This document shows positions 1 through 11,880 of a DNA stretch of 64,000 nt, in pieces. This stretch comes from Allolobophora icterica (lineage: Eukaryota > Annelida > Clitellata > Crassiclitellata > Lumbricidae). Position 1 is the first letter of the stretch; every line of letters begins with the position of its first letter. The stretch lies in contig OY744611.1 in NCBI GenBank assembly GCA_963556255.1, forward strand, positions 31,035,103 through 31,099,102. The letters are read 5' to 3'. Both the position numbers and the translations under genes were made by a program. The notes beneath the pieces are model-generated. The model was not told the DNA's origin, ran no database searches, and worked only from the letters and a program-made list of their open reading frames with translations.

Positions 1-59
1 CTTGGGAGTCCGAGTCAGTAATAGTAGCAATAAAAGATCAATCAATCAATCAATCAGTC

Positions 60-848
60 AATCAAGCAAGCATTTATATAGCGCTCCTTCAAGGGAGCTG
101 TTCAGAGGCGATCCCAGCCCAACCCCGGCGAAAGAGAACAATCTTTAGAGCAGAGAAGAAAGCGGTGGATGAGTTTCGAGGAAGAGATCGCAGCTCAGGA
201 GGGTAGCCCATTCCAAATTGTGGGTACAACCACGGAGAATGCGCGCTGCTGCAGAGTAGCAGTGCTTGAGAAAGAAACAGAGAGATTACCACGGGTGGCA
301 GAGCGAAGAGAGCGGTGACCAGGTGGAACAGAGGCACGAGAACAGAGCTCACGCAGAGAGAAAGGCGCAGCCAAGCTGACATTTCCAGACAATGGAGGCA
401 ACCCGGTAGACAATGCGTTGCAAGAGTGGTAACCAGTTTAGGACATCTCGCATGTATTCAGAGACAAGGCCAACATCAGGAATGCGCCCAATCAAGCGCT
501 CAGCGGAACGCAGTACGCGTTCGAGGCAGTTCAGTCGAGTGAGGGGAAGCCCAATATAGAGGGAGCATTAATAGTCAAGCCGACAGGTAATGAACGCATG
601 AACGAGAGTATACCAGCAGATTAGGGGAGGGGGAAGTGAGCGGGAAACAACGCGAAGCTGTCGTTGCTGAAAGTAGCAAGCGCGGCTCGGCTGCAAGATA
701 TATGCGGAGAGAGGGTGAGTTATGAATCCAAGATGACGCCAAGATCTTTGACGGAGGAGGAAAAGACAATATGTGGGAACTCAGAGGTAAGACAAGCGTG
801 ATCAATCTTAGCAAGCTGTCTAGGGGTGCCCAGTCACATGTATTTAGT
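60..848 (-). mobile_element. CR1/L2-like LINE, decayed 3' part
   Basis: The minus strand translates, with stops and frame changes, into the end of a LINE reverse-transcriptase ORF. Recognisable pieces are KDLGVILDS, LVHAFIT, CSLYIGLP, the LERVLRSAERLIGRI segment and FSVVVPTIWNGLPSSLRSL. It ends with a short 3' UTR carrying a GCGCTATATAAATG-type end and a TTGA-type tail (positions 38-65 on the plus strand). The same protein is read far better in the copy at 6745-7902. This copy is 5'-truncated and inactive. I see no target duplication. Confidence 0.8.
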
Positions 849-899
849 CTTAGAGGGAAAAAATATAATAAATAAGCTTATTAAAGAAGCAGCTTTAGC

Positions 900-1010
900 G
901 CTAAATATATATATAAATATATATATATATATATCAATGTAGGTCTACACTGATATATATATATATATATGTAATATTTTATGTATGTATATATATATAT
1001 TATATACTAC
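900..1010. repeat. AT-dinucleotide-rich tract
   Basis: Interrupted (AT)n runs with a small inverted repeat around 930-970. No gene is visible between 848 and 1211 apart from the LINE tail listed next. Confidence 0.7.
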
Positions 1011-1014
1011 CTTT

Positions 1015-1122
1015 CTTAAAACTTGCTTTTTTTCTCGGGGTCTCTCACTGGGAGCGCTTCTGAATGGCCCACCCGCTAGAAGCGCTTTATAAATATCCGA
1101 ATACAATACAATACATTACAAT
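1015..1122 (+). mobile_element. LINE 3'-end fragment with TACAA tail
   Basis: Short plus-strand fragment containing the GGGAGCGCTTCTGA stop region and GCGCTTTATAAATA, followed by the repeating AATACAATACA tail. The same ending is seen at 4535-4960 (minus) and 14505-14895 (plus), so these three are copies of one LINE family distinct from the one with AATG or TTGA tails. Confidence 0.7.
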
Positions 1123-1211
1123 ATATATGATCCGTTTAAGCGTGTTTCCTTACATAACTTCAGCGAAGCCACTGACTCAAACAATCGACGAATCGGCCGA
1201 TATAAATAGAT

Positions 1212-3508
1212 CAGTGTCCGATTTGCCGGGGGGGTCAGGGGGGTTGGACCCCCCTGCTTCTGTTTTTGACCCCCCTGCTTCTAGTCTTTGGCCGACCCCC
1301 GGGGGGGTCGGCCTGACCCCCTCAAATTCGTTAGCCACAGTCCTAAACCAAAAGACTCCAATGCTGCCTTGTCACCTTTCAGTAATTATTTATTATCCAG
1401 TCGGTACCCTGGTGTAGGTTGATACTGTGATATACTTTCTAAGGATTAGGTTATCCTTTGACAGGCTCTGAGACGATACAACAACTTGGTATCTACAGCT
1501 GTTGACAGATTATCTTACTTTTAACTCAAACTGAGGTCGTCTACTGATGTGGGCAGAAGCAGGGTAAGAGATATTTCACAGGGCATGACCTTTAAGGGCT
1601 CGGTTCACATACAGCAGACAACGAATGGACAGAGACCCGTGCTCAAGCCAGCACCCTCCGCGCTCAGGCATATCAGCTCCAAAGCCACTAGCATCCAGTT
1701 GTGGGGTAAAGGTCTTCCGTGGTGTTCTGTCTGAAATCCAGCACTGGCTGGCGCTTTTGACCTCGAATGACCTCCAATTCACATCTATGGCAGTCCACAG
1801 CTGTAGGCTGTCATTTCTGTGCTGGTAGCGGCTTTGAGGCACGCAGTCCTATAGGATTGGACCTTTATATCATACAGTTTGAATTTGCAAATCAGTATTA
1901 CATGATATAATTTGAAGAGTCTCAGTAATTTCAGCCGACAAATATGAATCGAATTTTAGATCGACATAAGGGCACTAATCGGCCTAGTGGCTCTCAAAAA
2001 CGCAAGTTTAGTAAAGAAAAACACATATCAAAATGAGAGAGTACTTGCAAAGACGCCTCCTATTACTGCTTTCCTTAAGCAACAGATATAAGTACATCTG
2101 CTCTCGCGTTGACGATGGCTAAAATGCAGGCTCATTTGAGCCTGGTGTCACTGGTGATACTGCAGTTGTCGAATAACCGCCAGTTCAACAACGTTCCCGC
2201 TCAGTCGGATCTCACTCTGTTGTGGAACAGCAGAATATGTTCAACAAGAACACGTCATCAAAACGCACGTCTCCTAGCATTGGATTATGGTTGAGCGCCA
2301 GAATCTGCGCACTCGCTTCAGAGAAGTTTTGGATTGACACTCTTTTGCCCATCGTTGGTCAATTCACAACCGAGTTGACAAGAAGACTAGCACCATACGA
2401 ACTACTCTGCTCAAGGTTTGCTTTTCTATCTAGGATTGAACCATGTAGTGATGAAGAAATACACAACTCAGTGAAAAATCTTGTAGCAATATAGGGCGAT
2501 GACCTCGATGAAAACCGTGGCAATGAGCTCATGCAGTTTTCTTATTTTGTCAAACTGTAAACACAAGACAGGTACACGTAGCACAGGCCTCAACATAAGT
2601 CAGGAGCAGTTCATGTACCAATTCTCGACAAAGGTGTTAAAGTTCATTTCCAAATGTGGAAATTATGGCCTACTTGGTGATCATGGTCACAACTGTAGTG
2701 CTGAACGTTCACTGTCTAAGATGAAAATAATTAGGCCTAAGAACAGGCTTCGCACAAGTATGACATGAGTGACTTATCCATCTTGCAGTGTTGAGCATAT
2801 ATAGAGTGATATTCAGTTGGACTTTAATCAGTTTATTGATGACTTTACCAATAGAAAAGCGTGCAGAGTCTCTATTGGGCCTATTCAAATTTAGACCTAA
2901 CTGACCTAATTAATTGACTCAAGCTAGGCCTATCTGTTTTTAGTTGGAGGTCCCGCTTACCACTAGTTTTAATATCTTTGTTTGTCTGTATCAGCAACTT
3001 CTATTAAAAACTAACTAAGAATCTTAAGGCTTATCCTTTTGTTTTGTATTTGAGAAATTATTGCACACCTATGAATATAATAGAAGACACTTTATTTATG
3101 AGCAAAATGATCTTCCTAATTTATTTTCATTTATATACATTTAAAAAATAACAATAAATCAAAATGTTTAAACATTGCCTTTAGCACCTTTGCCTACAGA
3201 TATGAGTCAGTATGACATGTTATAACTGTTGGTATGCGGGTTGTCCCTGTTGAAGACTGCGCATCAACAAAGGCAACAAATCCACTGCAGAAAGAGCCCA
3301 CCACCCTAAAACCGGCTCTGTTGTTATTAGTAGATAACTTTAGCTAAAACTCCTACTGAAAACACCTCTATTTTGACCAGATCAGTTCAAAAGTTTCCCA
3401 TCCCCCCCCCCCACATTTCAAACAAGATCGCCGCCAGTGTTTTCGGCTTAGTCATTTTTTATGTAGATTTCCGACCCCCCTGCTTCTTTTTTGACAAATC
3501 GGACCCTG
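1212..3508 (+). mobile_element. hAT DNA transposon, full length but dead
   Basis: The ends are CAGTGTCCGATTTG (1212) and the reverse complement CAGGGTCCGATTTG (ending 3508). They are flanked by a perfect 8-bp target duplication AAATAGAT (1204-1211 and 3509-3516), the hallmark size for hAT. The interior holds a transposase relic (separate entry) and G/C-rich sub-terminal stretches repeated at both ends (around 1230-1330 and 3400-3500). Part of the right end (3370-3450) also resembles the repeats at 21115 and 61380-61500. The 2297-bp length fits an autonomous hAT, but the coding region is broken. Confidence 0.88.
2225..2880 (+). pseudogene. hAT transposase C-terminal relic
   Basis: Shifted frames on the plus strand give pieces of a hAT transposase of the ZMYM1/DUF4371 kind: RLAPYELLCSRFAFLS, then DLDENRGNELMQFSYFVKL in another frame, then CSAERSLSKMKII followed by RPKNRLRTSMT (about 2697-2765), then a tail resembling the hAT dimerisation domain end (2768-2870). 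The ERS..KMKII..KNRLRTSM block is the conserved hAT dimerisation core. The two extra residues RP are encoded by an AGGCCT hexamer at 2733-2738 that looks inserted. Stops and frameshifts make it non-functional. Confidence 0.75.
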
Positions 3509-3882
3509 AAATAGATCAATAACTATACATATATATTGGTGTAGGCCTATTTATTTATATGTATGTGTATATGCAACAATGTCATTTATGTATTGTTGTA
3601 TTACGGCGTGTAGTTTTAAACACGGGTGCACTGATGTCCAGCGCTATAAGTGTGACGAGAAGTGTAGTAACGGTTCTGTGTCAGCTTTGAAGTTATACTG
3701 TTTTTGGTGTTTGATCATGCGAGGCTTTTTGTTTTTGCAGTCTCTCAATATGACGAAGTGTTACCTCCGCTTGCGGATGACTTCTGTTAATTTTGAACGG
3801 GTTACGAGTGTTCTCTGTGAGAATTTTTATGGGTTTGGTCGACGCGTCATGCTGGCGTCTGTGGTTCACCTGTCTGAGGTAT

Positions 3883-4140
<258 letters not shown>

Positions 4141-4141
<1 letters not shown>

Positions 4142-4530
4142 TATTTTTTTAATTGAAAACCATGAAACAAGACAATACCATTAGAACTCATGCTAATAAG
4201 CTGACATCAAAGGGAGGCTCAGAAGGGATCAAATCTCGCTATCATGCTGCAGAGACACCTTTTTTCAATTATTTTTTATTTTCATATTATTAGTTAAGCA
4301 GCTCGGTTAACGCCTTGTTAACGTAGAACTTAGTCGTAATCCTGTAGGACAGTGTAGGTAACTTAATTTTAAAAGGTTACAGGAAGAAGGAGCAAACAAC
4401 ATGAAAGTAAACAAGGAAAAGAGAACTTAACTACACTGCTTAACACATATATAATTACAATCAGTTTAAAATCAATTACAGCCCGAGTTTTCATTAATTA
4501 TATGAATGCGTAGTACTTTGCTATTTTTAT
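4141..4530. other. Non-coding spacer
   Basis: AT-rich single-copy-looking sequence between the microsatellite and a LINE tail. I see no gene or element ends. Confidence 0.5.
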
Positions 4531-4534
4531 TGCT

Positions 4535-4960
4535 TGAGGTATTGTATTGTATTATATTTAAACATTTATAAAGCGCCTCTAGTAGGGTGAACCGTTCGGA
4601 GGCACTCCCAGTGCGCAAGGCAAAGAGAAAAGAAATAAGTCTTGAGGAAAGCAAAAGAAGACGAGGGGTTACCTATTAAAATTCGAGAGCGAGTAGACAG
4701 TGTATTCCAGAGAGAGGGACCAATTGAGGCAAAAGATCGGGACTGCGCCATAGCTGTTCTAGTATGAGGAACTGAAAGATCAAATCTGTTCGAGGAGCGA
4801 AGTGGACGATGCGAGGAGACAGAAAGAGGCCGGTGAATTACATCAATTAGATATTTGGGGGCGAGACCCCGCTGTGTCTTGGACACCAGAATGAGGATTT
4901 TAAACTTAATACGTGCAGAGAGAGGAAGCCAGTGCAGTTGCTCAAACATGAAGGATGAAA
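4535..4960 (-). mobile_element. LINE 3' end (TACAA-tail family)
   Basis: The minus strand encodes 127 open codons of a LINE RT C-terminus, including EQLHWLPLSARIKFKILILV, RGLAPKYLID and FASIGPSLWNTL. It then runs into GGCGCTTTATAAATG and an ATACAATACAATAC tail. It is 5'-truncated. It shares the HWLPL...LAP.YL...GPSLWN layout with the fragment at 14505-14895. Confidence 0.82.
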
Positions 4961-5707
4961 TGCGTGAGTAGCGTGGCTGACGTGCTATTAATCTACTACG
5001 CCAGTACTAAGGGAGCAGTTAATAAGGTCAGCAATTAGAGGGGCAATGATGGAAACTCCATGAGCAAATTAAACTACAAGTTTTTAAGGTTATTACTATG
5101 CTTGCTACATTCCATTGAATAATATCTCCTTTCCGCTTTGATTCTAGGCCTAACTGGTTTGAATTTATTCCTATATAAATGTGTGCATGTAAAATATTGC
5201 ATTAATTTAACCATTTTAAGTTTTTTAACCTAACCCGTTGGTAGTTGTCCATATATGTAGTCTAACTATTAACTACATACACAGACACACAAGACAAAGA
5301 CTACATATTTGGCCGCACATTACGCTATTCTAATGTATCATTAACGGTGAACCAGAGCCCTTAACTAGAATATAGAAGGCTCTGCGGTGAACATGAACAG
5401 CGCGCCATAGTGCGGATAGACCTACTGTGTGAGCCTGTTGATGAATCTCGTCATGTCTGAAATCATCTCTTCACTTCTTATATCCGTCAGTTTGCTAAAC
5501 TAAATTAAGACCACAAAACGTATGACCACTTACACTCGTCGCAAGGGTCCTCGTCCAGTGGAACACGCCCAGACCTCGCGACCTTCACCAGCCGTTTCTT
5601 CAAGAAGCCGTTTCTTCAAGAAGCGACTCAGAATCGGCACGAACGTCGCCTTCAACCATATATATACCTTTGCACTCGTCTTTCATCGCCGGACGAAAGG
5701 ATTTCGG
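4961..5707. other. Non-coding spacer
   Basis: No convincing gene. An open frame of 82 codons at 5522 has no recognisable domain. A TAGGCCTA octamer lies near 5150. Confidence 0.45.
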
Positions 5708-6110
5708 CCAGTGTTTAATCTAGAATTCCCCCAGGATTTATGTTTCCCCCAGAGGCCAGCAATATTATAATGTAGAGACTGTTTTGGGGAAGAAATTCCC
5801 CCCCCAGGATGCCAGGATATATGTTGCGCTCCTCCCCCCCCCAGAGACGAGAAATAGAGATGAATTCCTAAAAAAAGATCGTCAAAGTTTTAAGTTCGAA
5901 AAAGTCGGACGAATTACTACAAAAAAGGTCCGCAACTTTTTTTGAAGATGAAATTCCAACTTTTACAGACGAAAATTCCTAAACTCCTAAAATTTTTGGA
6001 CGTTGGAACACGAATGAAATTTCTCCTAAACAGGTCGTCGTTGTTGGTCCCCCCCCCCGACAAACCTGGTTTCCCCCCCTCAGAAGAGGGGGACTAGATA
6101 TTAAACACTG
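5708..6110. mobile_element. hAT-type MITE, family A
   Basis: The terminal inverted repeats are CCAGTGTTTAATCTAG at the left and, reverse-complemented, CAGTGTTTAATATCTAG at the right. They are flanked by an imperfect 8-bp duplication, GATTTCGG (5700-5707) and GATTTTGG (6111-6118). The interior has C-runs and repeated modules around AATTCCTAAAAAAAG. An inverted relative lies at about 61955-62270. Confidence 0.75.
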
Positions 6111-6744
6111 GATTTTGGCGTTCTCTCTACACAAATGCAACCACACAGATTATAAATTAACCTTTTAGCCTATCTAAGCAGCTGTCATTAACAAAAAAAA
6201 CATGGACAAGATACATAGGAAAGATTACTTTTTATTAGTTCAGTTGAATAAAATTGACTTTTTCAAGTTTCGAATAGAACGTTGCGTTGATGACTTACAA
6301 GGTGAAGTGTGTTATTTGCAAGCAAGAACGATGGAAGTTGGTTAACTCGATACAAAAATGTAGATTACTGATGAGTATTTCGAAGCTCACCTGAGTTTCC
6401 TGAGGACGGCGAGGGGCCGGCTTCAAACGGGACCACAGACAGAGAAGATTAGGCCTAAATTGCCTAATTATAATAAATCTACTCAAATTGTAAATTTTGC
6501 AGACACCATGTCTAACTGAGGAGCAGACAACAGAACGAATCAGGATTTCGGACGTTAAAGACAATGGCCCGGCAATTATAATTATTTGATGACGTCTACC
6601 ATAATTATAGGCCCACGTCATCAGGAAGAATTCGGTCAAATTTGCGCTCAGCGCTCATTGCATTTAATAAATAGGGCCAATTCATAGTATATGAACATAA
6701 TATACCTAAGTCTAGCCTAACTGGTAGCTTATGACATCCTGATA
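6111..6744. other. Non-coding spacer
   Basis: AT-rich DNA with one TAGGCCTA near 6450. A minus-strand open frame of 114 codons (6295-6639) has no family resemblance I can name. Confidence 0.4.
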
Positions 6745-7902
6745 AAGCGCTTGCATGTCTCATTTGGGCTTTCTGGTAACCTATTAGAGTGGGTTAGATC
6801 TTTCCTCCAAGGGCGAACCTTCACAGTGGCTCATGGCGATACTAGGTCTAGGTGGGTTCCCGCCCCGTTTGGTCTCCCTCAGGGCTCCGTCCTTGGACCC
6901 ATCCTGTATATCATCTATACTTCCGGTCTTGCCTCACTTCTAGCTGAACACGGGGTCCAGGGTCAACTCTATGCTGACGACATCCAGGCATACCTGCACT
7001 GTAAACCATCTGATGCGCCCCTGGCACTGCAGTCCATGGCTGAGCTCTTATGGGCCTTAGAGGCCTGGATGGCTTCCAACCGCCTCAAACTGAATTCCTC
7101 TAAAACTAAATTCATCTGGTTGGGTGCATGGCAGCGATTGGCTGGGCTTGACCTGGCCTCGCTCGCTGCTGAATTCCCCTCATTCTCCTTCTCCCCTACT
7201 GTGCGCGACCTTGGCGTCATACTCGATCAGGAGCTTACTTTCCTGCCGCAGCTTCGTCGCTTAACCCGCGACTGCTTTTACCAACTGCGCCAGCTCCGTA
7301 CCATTGCTCGTGCTCTATCTCCATCTGTAATTTCCACCCTGGTCCATGCCTTCATCACAGCCCGGGTAGACTATTGCTCCTCTCTCTATATTGGCCTGCC
7401 TGCGGTGCGCTTGGCCTGCCTTGAGCGCGTCATGCGTGCTGCTGCCCGACTCATTGGTCGGCTGTCCAAGTTTGACCACGTGTCTGACTTCATGCTTTGT
7501 GACCTACATTGGTTACCTGTTGCTCTGCGCATCCAGTATCGGATTGCCTCCTTGGTCTGGCGCTGCCAGTTGGGTCTTGCTCCGACCTATCTTAGGTCCC
7601 TCTGCCAACCTGTCAGCGAGGCCCGCGGCCGACTACTTCGTTCTGCAGAGAGGGGGGAACTCGCGGTCCCATTTGCTCGTACTGCAACTATGCAAAATCG
7701 AGCCTTTCTGGTGGTTGGCCCAGCGGTATGGAATGCCTTACCACTGGCGCTGCGTCTCCTTCCTAAAATCCAATCTGAGTATTTCTATACTGCCTTAAAA
7801 ACTGCTTTGTTCGTTCGTGCTGGAGTCGGGAGCGCCTCTGAGTAGCCCCCTTGAAGGGGCGCTATATAAATGCTCAAATGAATGAATGAATGAATGAATG
7901 AA
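6745..7902 (+). mobile_element. CR1/L2-like LINE, 5'-truncated, open RT frame
   Basis: A 364-codon open frame (6751-7845) starts inside the RT palm. Motifs in order: GLPQGSVLGP, LYADDIQAYL (the YADD catalytic motif), a long stretch with FSPTVRDLGVILDQEL, FITARVDYC, DLHWLPVALRIQYRI and FLVVGPAVWNALPLALRL. The 3' UTR is about 30 bases, ending GGCGCTATATAAATG and then (AATG)n at 7873-7902. The endonuclease and the first half of RT are missing, so it cannot move on its own. It is the best-preserved member of the family also seen at 60-848, 25020-25545, 37741-37830 and 53195-53290. Confidence 0.9.
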
Positions 7903-7979
7903 TAGGAGTAGGCCTATTGGTCTTGTTCTTGCTGTTCTTATTGTTATTTTTAGGCCTATTGTTGTTGTTTTTGTTGTTG

Positions 7980-8242
7980 TTAGTTAGTTAACTGAAAGAA
8001 TAGTCCTTGCTCGGCTTGTCTACCTTGTTTACCTCTCTTCTAATGCACTTCTTAACCCCAACGATCTGGCTACACTAAACACCACTCCACAGAAAACTTT
8101 CTTTCGTCTCTATACAATGAACTGGCCTCCTACCGTCAGCCATCGGCAAGTCTCCTTCCTCTGTCTTCTCGACATCTCCGCTGCATTCGACACCATCGAT
8201 CACAGCCTCCTTCTTAGACGACTATATCTTCTTGGTTTGACG
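7980..8242 (+). mobile_element. LINE RT fragment, left part of a split copy
   Basis: Translates to QVSFLCLLDISAAFDTIDHS and LLLRRLYLLGLT, the RT region with the first catalytic Asp (AAFDTID). The open frame is lost further upstream. The reading breaks at 8242 and resumes at 9324 with ALLWFQSYLSS, which is the expected continuation, so a foreign element has split this copy. Confidence 0.82.
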
Positions 8243-9313
8243 CAGTCCTGTTGTCAAGACCTTAAACCTCAAGACCAAGACCAAGACTTTGAACCTCAAG
8301 ACCAAGACCAAGACCCAAAAAATCACATTCAAGTCAATAAAAATAATTATAATTATATTCTTTATTATTTCAAACCGACAGACGCAGTAAGATTACATTG
8401 AAACATGAAAGTACAATCAAGATCTTAATTAAACACACGGTTTGGCCGCCATGAAAGGCGCCGCCCTAGAGGGGGTTACGGGAATCGATCCGCGTACCTT
8501 ATGCTCTCCTGGCCATGAGTGTTACCATTACTTCCCCTCCCCCCCCCCCGTTGACTTCTTTTCCTTACAAAAATTGTAAAGTCGGACTACTCGCTATTTT
8601 AATGAAAACGTGAGTCTTATTTTATTCAAGCAAATTAACTTTAAATGCAGACTGCCGAGAATTCCGAATTCGTATTTGCAAGGGTCCTACATGCAAAATG
8701 TTATTCCAAATCGGACCAAATGCCTTTTGCATTTTATAAAAACCAATTCGCTCAGAATTTTCTGACCAAGACGTGCCTTGTAGGGCCTCATAAAAATATC
8801 GCCATGTGAAAAAATACTTTCCATAGGTGCTGAAGCCGCTGGCACACAGTAGCTTTTCAAGCACTAGATTTCAATGTAGACCTACAAATCGTGAGCCTTT
8901 TTTAAAATCCTCCCATGGTTTATCAGACCGTCTGGCTTAGAAAAAGTCTTGGCAGGGCTTCCAGATACAGCATAACTTAGTTGCTGCTGCCGATGGGTTT
9001 CCTTCCTGACCAACAAGACTTGAATCCGTCCGTATAGGTATTTTGTCGTAGGCTATGATGCAAACAGGCTTGATAAATTTTTAAATTATTGAGTTTTGTT
9101 AAATGACTGTTCATATTGACAGCCGGTCTTGGTCTTGGTCTTGCCGCACTCTTGCGAGACCAAGACCAAGACTTTGAACCTCAAGACCAAGACCAAGACT
9201 TTGAACTTCAAGATCAAGACCAAGACTTTTGGTCTCAAGACCAAGACCAAGACTTTTAAAAACGAACTCGAGTGCACTCGAGACCAAGACCATGGTCTCG
9301 AGGACAAGAAGTC
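8243..9313. mobile_element. Non-autonomous DNA element inserted in a LINE
   Basis: 1071 bp flanked by a perfect 10-bp duplication TGGTTTGACG (8233-8242 and 9314-9323). Both ends are built from CAAGACCAAGACCAAGAC-type tandem units (8254-8312 direct; 9122-9300 mixed orientation), giving poorly matched terminal inverted repeats. A tRNA-type SINE lies inside (8320-8550). No transposase is visible. A 9-11-bp duplication would suit a Mutator-like element, but that assignment is only a guess. Confidence 0.7.
8320..8550 (-). mobile_element. tRNA-derived SINE (family S1)
   Basis: On the minus strand a tRNA-like head has a weak box A (AATGGTAACACTCATGG) and box B (GGATCGATTCCCG). A body follows with CATGTTTCAATGTAATCTTA, and the A/T-rich tail contains AATAAAGAATATAATT. 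The same element recurs at 37905-38120 (minus) and in diverged form at 56460-56690 (plus). Confidence 0.78.
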
Positions 9314-9323
9314 TGGTTTGACG

Positions 9324-9770
9324 TCTATGACGCTGCTCTACTCTGGTTCCAGTCCTACTTGTCTTCCCTATCCTTCTCTGTTAAAGCCTCCAGCCACTGC
9401 TCGCAACCCCTTCCTCTCTCCTGTGGTGTCCCTCGAGGCTTCTTCCTCGGTCCACTCCTTTTCATCCTGTATAGGGGCCTACCACACCTTTAAGCCATCT
9501 AATAAAATCCTCCTCTGTTGTCCACCATCACAACGCCGACGACACTCAACTCTACATATCCTTCTCCCTAAGCTCTTTTTCTACCTCCATCACACAATTA
9601 CTCAACGTGGTTAACCTAATCTCACAGTGGATGTCATCCAATCTCCTCTGCCTTAGTCCTTCCAAAACAGAATTCATCATCCTACGCCTTCCTGATCAAA
9701 TCAAGAAAATCCCTTCCATTCATCTATCGACTAACTAACTCATCGTCTCTTAGTTTCACCTCTGACACTA
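9324..9770 (+). mobile_element. LINE RT fragment, right part of a split copy
   Basis: Continues the LINE broken at 8242: ALLWFQSYLSSLSF, CGVPRGFFLGPLLFILY, then after frame changes ADDTQLYISFS (catalytic ADD), LISQWMSSNLLCLSPSKTEF and IKKIPSIHL. Sequence similarity fades near 9770. Frameshifts make it dead. Confidence 0.8.
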
Positions 9771-10248
9771 TTTCGTCTGGAATAGCAACAGAGAACACAT
9801 ATAATCATAATCGACTAAAATTAATTCTATTACCGCAATGTGGGAGTTAGCTAGTGTATGCAACGTGTGAAGATTGTCAGATTGGTTCTTGAAATTTACC
9901 GAGGGGCGTTAGTAAATTGCCTTTGAACATCAGTCTTGGTAGGAAGTTCTTATCGTCGTTCTCGCCCTAAACGACACCTGCCTTAACAGCTGCTCTGCCT
10001 CCTCTCCTGATCTGGTCCTCTGGAAACCGGACTCAGACCTCTTTTGGAATACTCTCTGGGAAACCCCATCTGATTTGATTTGGCCTTATTATTTTATTAT
10101 TATTATTATTTTTTTTTACCCGAGGTATATAGGATCCCTCAGGTGTCAGATACTAATTAAATATGTTGACTCTGGAGTGGCCGTCCTGGTCAAGATCTGG
10201 AACAACGAAAGTGCTGTGGAAGGCAACTGCCTTGAAACGCTGAATAGC
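9771..10248. other. LINE-derived debris and spacer
   Basis: A short stretch around 9985-10080 has a LINE 3'-end flavour (tccgga...tggaatactctctggga), but I cannot place it firmly. Nothing else is seen. Confidence 0.35.
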
Positions 10249-10495
<247 letters not shown>

Positions 10496-10904
10496 CTTCA
10501 TCATTTTCATGGTAGATCCGCCTCTGGTTGGAACTGGGGTCGAAGTTGACGGATACAACTCAAGATACACTTTAGACAAGGTGTACCGTACCTATTCCAA
10601 AGACTCTCGGTAGCTGGCCAATGCGGGAACGCCATCTACTTTTCCTAGACTTTACCATGCGAAATTGTTCACTCTGTCATAATAATGCCATCACAGACCA
10701 ACGCTTTAGCGCCATTGCTTTCCAACTCACCTCTGCTCCACCGGTTCTTGATGAGTTCTAGCCGTTCCAGAATGTTTTGTTGCATTCTCCGGATAATTTT
10801 TAAAATTCCTGATGGATCTGAAGTAGCCTATCTCGGTGCAAAACTAATAATAGGCCCCTAGTGTTATTATTATTATTATGCCACTATTTATATTATCATT
10901 ATTA

Positions 10905-10914
10905 TTATCATCAC

Positions 10915-11012
<98 letters not shown>

Positions 11013-11046
11013 ATCAATCAATCAATCAAAAATCAATCAATCAAAA
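10905..11046. repeat. (ATC)n array grading into (AATC)n
   Basis: About 105 bp of TCA/ATC triplets, then about ten AATC units interrupted by AAA. It abuts the 3' tail of the minus-strand LINE that follows, whose tail is TTGA-type, so it probably grew out of that tail. Confidence 0.93.
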
Positions 11047-11880
11047 AGCTTTATTGCAACCGAAGACAAGGTAACGTACATGATAATTGGTTACATAACA
11101 GTTGTCAACAGATCGCAAAAGGAGCGCCCAAAGGGACCGTGGTCCCGCTAAAAGGGTCTCCTATACAGTTGGAGTAACAACTTAAAATATAACTGACTCG
11201 TTCGCACCATCCCTAGGCCGTTCGATGTGATTAGACCGTTTAAAGTTCGAGTGACCATGCATTGGGATGGGGCTATAAGAAAAATAAACGGGTAGGGTAA
11301 ACAATCTTAACTAATCTTAACTAATTATTAACTAGATCCCTAACTCTCTCGGAGTCATACCGGCAGACCAAGTGGGGGCCCTCCCGCTGCGCGCGCACCC
11401 AGCCGCAGAAGGGGAAAGGGAGGTCATGAAAAGCGATTCTTTTATTTTGTTTTACATCGAGTGAGGGTTAGCTTTCGAGCAGAAATTCCCTGAGCTTCCT
11501 TCTAAATAAGTAGTAGGGTGTGGCTATTCGGATTACTTGGGGAATAGTATTCCACGTACTAGGTCCAGATGATTTGATACCAAATTCTCGAAGATTTGTT
11601 CGCGCCCTATCGGGACGGTAGGAGTCCGCGCTCCTTGTACTGTGTGAGTGGATCTGCGATCCTAAAGTAAAGTAATCAGTGAAGAGGGGGGGAAGTAATT
11701 TATGTTCGTACTGGTAGAAGAATTGTGCTGTTTGAAATATTCGAATTTGCTCTATCTTTAATAAGTTGAACTCTTTAAAGATTGGGCTAGTATGAGCTTT
11801 TCTGCTCGCCCCAGCAATTATTCGAACTGCCCTCTTTTGGAGAGTAACTAATTTATACAGTATCATCATCATCGTTATTA
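11030..11880 (-). mobile_element. LINE 3' end with 3' UTR and TGAT tail
   Basis: The minus strand has 134 open codons (11872-11468) of a LINE RT C-terminal region: LVTLQKRAVRIIAGASRKAH, PIFKEFNLLKI and FGIKSSGPSTWNTIP. A 3' UTR of about 420 bases then ends with AATAAAGCTTTTTGATTGAT at 11055-11030. This lineage differs in sequence from the CR1/L2-like copies elsewhere in the window. It is 5'-truncated. Confidence 0.82.

Noticed and set aside
5522..5770. 82-codon open frame (MTTYTRRKGPRP...)
   Set aside because: Runs into the end of hAT MITE family A. No domain, splice context or codon pattern supports it.
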